This document shows, piece by piece, positions 59,085 to 64,000 of a stretch of DNA of 64,000 nt. Source of the DNA: Erodium maritimum (Eukaryota > Streptophyta > Magnoliopsida > Geraniales > Geraniaceae); assembly GCA_963921825.1 (NCBI GenBank), contig OY997589.1, positions 44,340,638-44,404,637 on the forward strand, written 5' to 3'. Made by a program: the position numbers and the translations under genes. The stretch's first letter is position 1. Every line of letters starts with the position of its first letter. Below the pieces are notes generated by a model that did no database searches, had not been told where the DNA came from, and saw nothing but the letters and a program-made list of their open reading frames with translations.

Positions 59085-61688
59085 TGGGATTATCCCCCAT
59101 CAAAAAATCAGAAGTAGTATCCTCTTCATTTAGCATTTCCAGCTCCTTGAAATGATTGTAATCATCCAACCCTTCTAGCATTTGTATTGTAGAATCATCA
59201 TCTAGTTTGGACTTCAGCCTAATTGATTTTCCAAAACCCCAGGCCCTCTTAGCCTCAGATCCTTCAGTTAAAAATTTAGACCTTTGAGAGTCTTTCAGGA
59301 AAATATCAATCTCCTTCCCTTTCACTTTTGATCTTGTCCCATAGGATCTGGATTGTATTTTTTGAGTTTTTTTCTTCCCCCCTATTTTGAGTTTTGGAGT
59401 GTCTTTGAGAATTGTAGGATTTAGACATAGGAAATCTGATATTTCCTTTACTTGAGGAGACTGTAAAGGAGATGGAGTTTTAGTGTCAATTTCCAATCCA
59501 GATTCCAACAAGTCCAACCCTTGTGGACCCTCATGAGATGTGAGAGGAAGGATTAAGTCTAATCCAACATCAGATGCAGCTGTAAAAGGTGTACTTTTAT
59601 CTTGAATAGGGTCCAAAAATGGAAGTGCCTTTTGTTTCATTAAATGATCCTCCATTACCCATGCTGATGGAGTGTCTTCTATCAACTCATTAACTGTCAC
59701 AGTCTTGCCAATAGTAGAATGAACTGGATTAGTTTGCATTAAAGAAGGATTAGCAGGATGAACCTGTAACTGGACATGAGAAAAGACTGTAGCTAATTGA
59801 TCAGCTATAGTGGCAGAAGGAGAGAGGGTCTCAAGAACAGGCTCTGTAGCAATTAATTCCTTGATATTCTTCTGAGAAATAATTTCCCAACCCAAAGCTT
59901 CTCTTTCATAGGCAATGGGATTCTCAAACAACCTTTCTTCAGAATCAAAAGTATCTTTCACAAACATATACTGATCTTCCCTCAGATCCAGATTGGAGCT
60001 AGAAATAGCAATAACTGTAGTGTCAATAAATTCTGAGGCAATTAATTCCCTTTCAGATTCCAAGGCTTCATTGATGGTGGAAAGCCTAATATCAACCTCC
60101 TGAACACTTCTTGGTCTATCAATGATTGAATCCACCAGATTCAAATCCAAATCACCAGCTTGTAATAAATGATCTCTCCCAGCCCCCCCCCCCCTTCAGT
60201 AATGAAGGGGAGAGAGGGGGAAGGGGTAGGATCTTGAGAATCTTCATTGAAAGATTGAGGGTCTTTTGAATAGTTACTGACATAGGGAGAGGAGGAATCA
60301 TGTGGTTTAGAATGTTCTGAATCAGAAGAATCATTAAAAGGATTTGTAAATTGAGAATTCTGAGTAGGAGGGATGTCTGAAGCTTGCACTGTAGTGATTA
60401 GAGCTGTGTAGTTCTTTCTTCCCAGAGTTATGATCACTTCCTCTGAAATAGCTTGTAGATTGATAGTGTGGACCAGCACATAAGCAGTGTGGATGTGCAG
60501 GTCTTCATCAGACATAGGATGAGAATAAACAATGTTCCCAAATTTTGTCACTGCAGCTTGAAATGTCTCTATGCACCAGCCATGGTAGGGGATACCTTGT
60601 ATGGCTAACCAGGATAATTTTCCCCCTTTTGTAGTCAAAGCTTCTTTCCCAGGAATAAAAGTTAGCCATTGCTGCAACCAAGCTCCCTCATCATAGAACA
60701 TATGTTTGTCAAATTGAGGGTCAGGACAAGTAACCAAGATGACCTTATTGCCTAGGTCTTTGAGTTGAACTTCACAGATTCCTTCAAGAGCTATCTCCCT
60801 CATTATTGCTTCCACAGAAAGGTTCAAATGTGCTATGGCTAGATGTGCACCCTCCCATAATTTTTGTTTTGAATAAACAATGGAGCCCTGATGCTTGTAT
60901 TCTTCATAGGTTTTTTCTTTGTAAATCCTCTCTAGGGGTTTTGGCTTGGTATAAATCAATGGAACAGATCTATTTTTTGGCCAGGCTTCAGTTCTGTTTT
61001 TGGACCAGGCTTCAGTCACAAATAGAATTTGATTTCTGATTTTGTAACCATTGAAATCAGATATTGCTTGAGCTAGATCAGTTTTGGATTGAAAGTAAAC
61101 AAACCCATACCAATTTCCTCTAGCATTTGGTCTAGAACTGACCATAGATTTAAAGAAGCCTTTGTAGTTGCCAAAGAGTGTATCCAGCCAAGCATTGTTG
61201 GCTTGAGGGGGAATGTTGAGGACAAAGGCAGTGTGATATATTGTTAAGGAGGATTGAGGAACCTGCTTCCTTAAGGTTGATGAAGGATGTAGGACCTTTT
61301 CAAACCCTGGTGGTGGGTAGCCCATTGATGAAGATCCTTCCTCAAAGTCCTTTTGCCCAGAGATGTCTTTAGCATTAAGATTGCCCACTATTGGGGATAC
61401 ACTGTATAACTTTTCCCTTCCCAGATGAATGCTTCCATAGGATGGAGTTGAGTCTCTTCCAGAGGATAATGGTTTAAAATGTTTATCATAAAACATTTTT
61501 TGACCATCCAAGATTTTAGTATATCCTCCTTGAGAGTATTTTTGAGTCTTATCTATAAGAGTGGGGGAAGGGGATTGAAATATTGAACCTTTGTCTTTAT
61601 TACCCCTGACTAGCTGTGACTGATATTGAGTATGCTTAATGTTTGCAGGAGCTTCTCCACTTAGCTCTTGCAGAGTGAGGGGAGACAT
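59065..61688 (-). pseudogene. LINE ORF1 with RRM domain (one frame break)
   Basis: ORF1 is read from MSPLTLQELSGEAPANI at 61688 rather than the first in-frame Met at 61880, because the intervening 64 residues are hydrophobic and leader-like. The RRM spans about 61240-60990: RNP2 AFVLNIPP, RNP1 GNWYGFVYFQS, ending LFVTEAW. A second conserved part follows at about 60630-60400 (LSWLAIQGIPYHGWCIETFQAA, FGNIVYSHPM, AYVLVHTINLQ). The frame breaks in a 12-G run at about 60183-60194 (minus strand), and the C-terminal part continues in another frame from 60150 to TAA at 59065. That part is acidic, with a basic KIGGKKKTQKIQSRSYGTRS patch. No CCHC zinc knuckle was seen. Its expected role is RNA binding in the LINE particle. 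Confidence 0.88.
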
Positions 61689-62061
61689 TGAAAGCAGAAG
61701 GAGTAAGTAAACCTTTGATGATCCGATGGCCAAGAGAAGATCAAGAGTATACAGCAGCGTTTGAGCAGAAGTTGAAGAATGTGGATGAGCAGCAAGTGAA
61801 GGAGATGAGGAGCAGGGTTGGACTATGATGGTCTGAAGTCCTTGTGTGGACAACCAGGACACTACACCATAAGCCAACAAAGGAGGAGCTTGAGAAGGTG
61901 AAGAACACTGAAGACAGGTGATGAAGATGATGAAGAACAGCTGAAGAACTTGATGTTGCTACTGTTGGATGTTCATAGCTACTGTAGCTAAGTTGAGAGC
62001 TTTTTGTGGTTAATGGTAGAGACTATTAGATACATTTTTTCTCTCGTTATGTACAATTGTC
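61689..62061 (-). promoter_or_regulatory. 5' leader of the RRM-type LINE
   Basis: These 373 bases from the target duplication to the probable ORF1 start presumably hold an internal promoter, as in other LINEs. Its presence supports a full-length copy. No TATA box was identified. Confidence 0.5.
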
Positions 62062-62073
62062 CGATGGATAATT

Positions 62074-62153
62074 AAGATGTGGTTTTTGTTATATCATCTG
62101 AATACATTTATTATAATCAATTTTTCACGATGAACTTGAGGATTGTAATATAC
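62074..62153. other. Short spacer
   Basis: AT-rich DNA between the LINE target duplication and the next retroelement tail. Nothing was recognised. Confidence 0.4.
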
Positions 62154-62718
62154 TTTTTTTAGCACACGAACTAGACTTTTTATTGATGTATAATTAAAAG
62201 GTTGTGAAGACCGTACAAGAGTTAAAATGAAACTAATAGGATGAGATACAATTTTGGTGACGACCGAAACACTAATCCTATATCTAAATACATGGTTAGA
62301 CCTAGGGAGATGCTAAGGGGTGGTTTCCTATTCAAACTGTGCTGATGATGTGAATTTATTGGACTTTTCCCGTCTCGACCTGAGCTATACTGTTATGTCG
62401 TACCAGTCGATCAAGGAGTATGTTAGGGAAATGTGGAGGCCGGGAATCAGACGGTATCTGATTCACAGAGGCTGGGGTGTGGCTCCTCCTAGATACCTCG
62501 AGGTGCCATGGGTGACTCCTAGCGACCCATGCGCCAGCTCATCGTGCCTCGCTCCTGTCCCATCAGGGCCATCTTCCTCAGTTGTGTCCGTAGATTCCGG
62601 ACCGCCTTGGGTGGGTGTATCGGATCCATCCTTCCCTAGAGAGGAGAAGTACCAGCGGGGCTCATCCATTCTTTGGAAATGGGGCCAAAATCATCCATCC
62701 TAGGAAGGAAGAGATACT
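62154..62718 (-). mobile_element. Non-LTR retroelement fragment, related to the copy at 23145
   Basis: A T-run at 62154-62160 is the A-tail on the minus strand, after AATAAAAAGTCTAG and GTGTGCT. The following 350 bases match the 3' part of the copy at 23145 with divergence. The copy stops where the probable LTR begins. A 68-codon frame at 62669-62463 has no known domain. Confidence 0.6.
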
Positions 62719-64000
62719 TGTTGGGTCTCGATGGAGGGTATGAGCACACACTTGCAGCGGAAATAACTCGAGACCATGCCATAGAACACTACCAAATATT
62801 AGATACACAAGAGAATAAACAATATGGATGTCTCCTTACCAATTCGTTCAAGAACACCAAAGAAACGATGATCGGCTTGAGTCTCATAGACGCCTACGTA
62901 TCCAATTGGATTCAAAGCCACGTAGTTCTTCTTTAGATGACTCAAGAACACAACAAGAGGGAGGAAAAATGCCAAACCCGAAATTGTAGGGTGAGAGGGA
63001 GGAAAGTTGTGTTTTTCTTCTTGTGTTGTGATTTGCTGTAGGAAAAAGATGACTTAAACCAGCAACAACCATCAAGGACAAGTAAGGTGTGAAGCATGGT
63101 GTGAAGTAAGACAAGTATGGTGCTAAGTATGGCAAGACAAGATGGGTTAGATGGTGAATCACCAACACCTTAATCCTTGTCTTGCTTACTTAGTACTAAT
63201 TAATCAAGACTTGATTAATTAGTTCCATGGGCCTTGGTTGCATGGGCCTTTCATGGGCCTCTTGGAACATGACCCATGGCCATTCCCAGCGAGGTCCCGT
63301 GACGTGCTTATCGCCTCCAAGCCTTCCATACCGGAAATGTCCAACATTATCTGATGCGATCAATCGCAAGACTCCAAGTCTTGTCTTGATCCGTAATGTC
63401 CTATTCACTTACGGGCACATGACCCAAAACCCAGTTTTGGTCATGTCCCGAGACAACTCTCTTTTGGTCATTCTCCATAAATGTGTCAATGAGTTTCATC
63501 CTTCAGTGTGACCCTTAGGTTTATGCATGTCGATAGATCAACGTAAAATCCCATTTTACTTGATCCTATATAAGTGGAAACTAACGAGACTTTAGTATTG
63601 CCTGACATTACATAGCGAATCGAACCAATCGATTCTAACATTTCCGTCGTCCATGTCATTATCCTTTTATATCCGATATCCTGATTGAGATAAGGCATAG
63701 AGTCGTCATCCTTATTATTCTCAATCATTGTTCCTTGATATGTGAGATGACTGAATATATGATACCCAGTATCATGTGCATGGCCATGCTATTCTTTCAG
63801 TTACTCTCGATCAAGCGGCCGAGAATCGATATATTTCCCATACCTTAGTATGAGGGATAAATCCCTTAGTCGTCTTTCGTGTCACTCATGCAGCTCGTCT
63901 CCAAGCCAATCCTGGCCGTTATGGAAGCCCTGTTACGGACAACGTTAGGCTCAGGACAAACTTAGTTGTTGACTGCATAGCGATCACAAAGACTCCTTGG
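62719..64000 (-). mobile_element. Probable Ty1/copia-type LTR, cut by the window edge
   Basis: It starts TGTTGGGTCTCG with TTGCAGCGGAAATAA about 33 bases in. Read on the minus strand the end is TTATTTCCGCTGCAA then CCCAACA, a pattern I associate with SIRE/Maximus-type copia LTRs. No coding sequence follows before the window ends, so neither the second LTR nor an interior can be seen. It could instead be a solo LTR. Family and age remain open. Confidence 0.42.

Larger units (their letters stand above)
54653..62061 (-). mobile_element. 7.4-kb RRM-type LINE, apparently full length, with 12-bp target duplication
   Basis: A perfect 12-bp direct repeat, CGATGGATAATT, lies at 54641-54652 and 62062-62073. 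On the minus strand the element has a 5' leader, an RRM-bearing ORF1, an ORF2 with endonuclease, reverse transcriptase and zf-RVT, a 730-base 3' region, and a tail TGCTTTGCCGATC plus A-run. It belongs with plant LINEs whose ORF1 carries an RRM rather than a zinc knuckle (BNR-like, from memory). I count one frame break in ORF1, three in ORF2 and one stop in ORF2; most lie at homopolymer runs. It is the youngest-looking coding element in the window. Confidence 0.93.

Noticed and set aside
62320-62703. A 127-codon plus-strand frame as a gene
   Set aside because: It lies in a minus-strand retroelement fragment homologous to the one at 23145, where the corresponding frame is not kept.
1-64000. CRISPR arrays, bacterial operons, rRNA and tRNA genes
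   Set aside because: The tandem arrays lack unique spacers of constant length, and spliced plant genes dominate the left end. Sequences resembling tRNA boxes in introns 6 and 8 are too short and decayed to be tRNA genes.

Overview
This is nuclear DNA of a flowering plant, most likely a eudicot. The evidence is a spliced lipase gene with GT-AG introns closely resembling an Arabidopsis family, plant-type LINEs, a chromovirus-type LTR element with an initiator-Met primer site, and several MITE families. No RNA gene, CRISPR array or bacterial-style operon was seen.

Layout. (1) 1-10.6 kb is the only host-genic part. A plus-strand class-3 lipase gene enters from the left edge and ends at 8466. A small two-exon coiled-coil gene on the minus strand (8947-10570) converges on it. 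Their introns carry MITEs, SINE-like scraps and a hAT-like element with a MITE nested inside. (2) 11.4-13.0 kb holds a decayed minus-strand trihelix/NAM-associated protein gene, probably transposon-derived, next to an 82-bp tandem repeat. (3) 13.9-31 kb is a field of non-LTR retroelement copies: a 1.6-kb copy with a 16-bp target duplication, a 0.94-kb copy with a 16-17-bp duplication, an ORF1-only RRM-type element, a 5'-truncated LINE flanked by two inverted copies of one MITE, and a 1.8-kb internally deleted LINE derivative. (4) 31.0-43.8 kb is one nested structure: a roughly 2.6-kb non-coding retroposon with a 15-bp duplication, split by a young but broken 10.2-kb Ty3/gypsy element with 3.3-kb LTRs and a 5-bp duplication. 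(5) 43.8-50.5 kb holds a second copy of the deleted LINE derivative and a 4.75-kb L1-type LINE with a 17-bp duplication. (6) 51.8-52.9 kb holds a MITE with a perfect 9-bp duplication and a 465-bp foldback. (7) 54.65-62.06 kb is a 7.4-kb LINE with an RRM-type ORF1, an ORF2 and a 12-bp duplication, damaged mainly at homopolymer runs. (8) The right edge holds a retroelement fragment and part of a probable LTR.

How the parts relate. The non-LTR copies fall into three groups by their 3' tails. In two groups a coding LINE and copies without reverse transcriptase share a tail, which fits mobilisation in trans by the LINE enzyme. One of these lineages also keeps the last codons of the LINE ORF2, showing it arose by internal deletion. 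This local network of LINEs and their parasites is the most interesting content of the window. All family assignments come from reading motifs; no database search was run.
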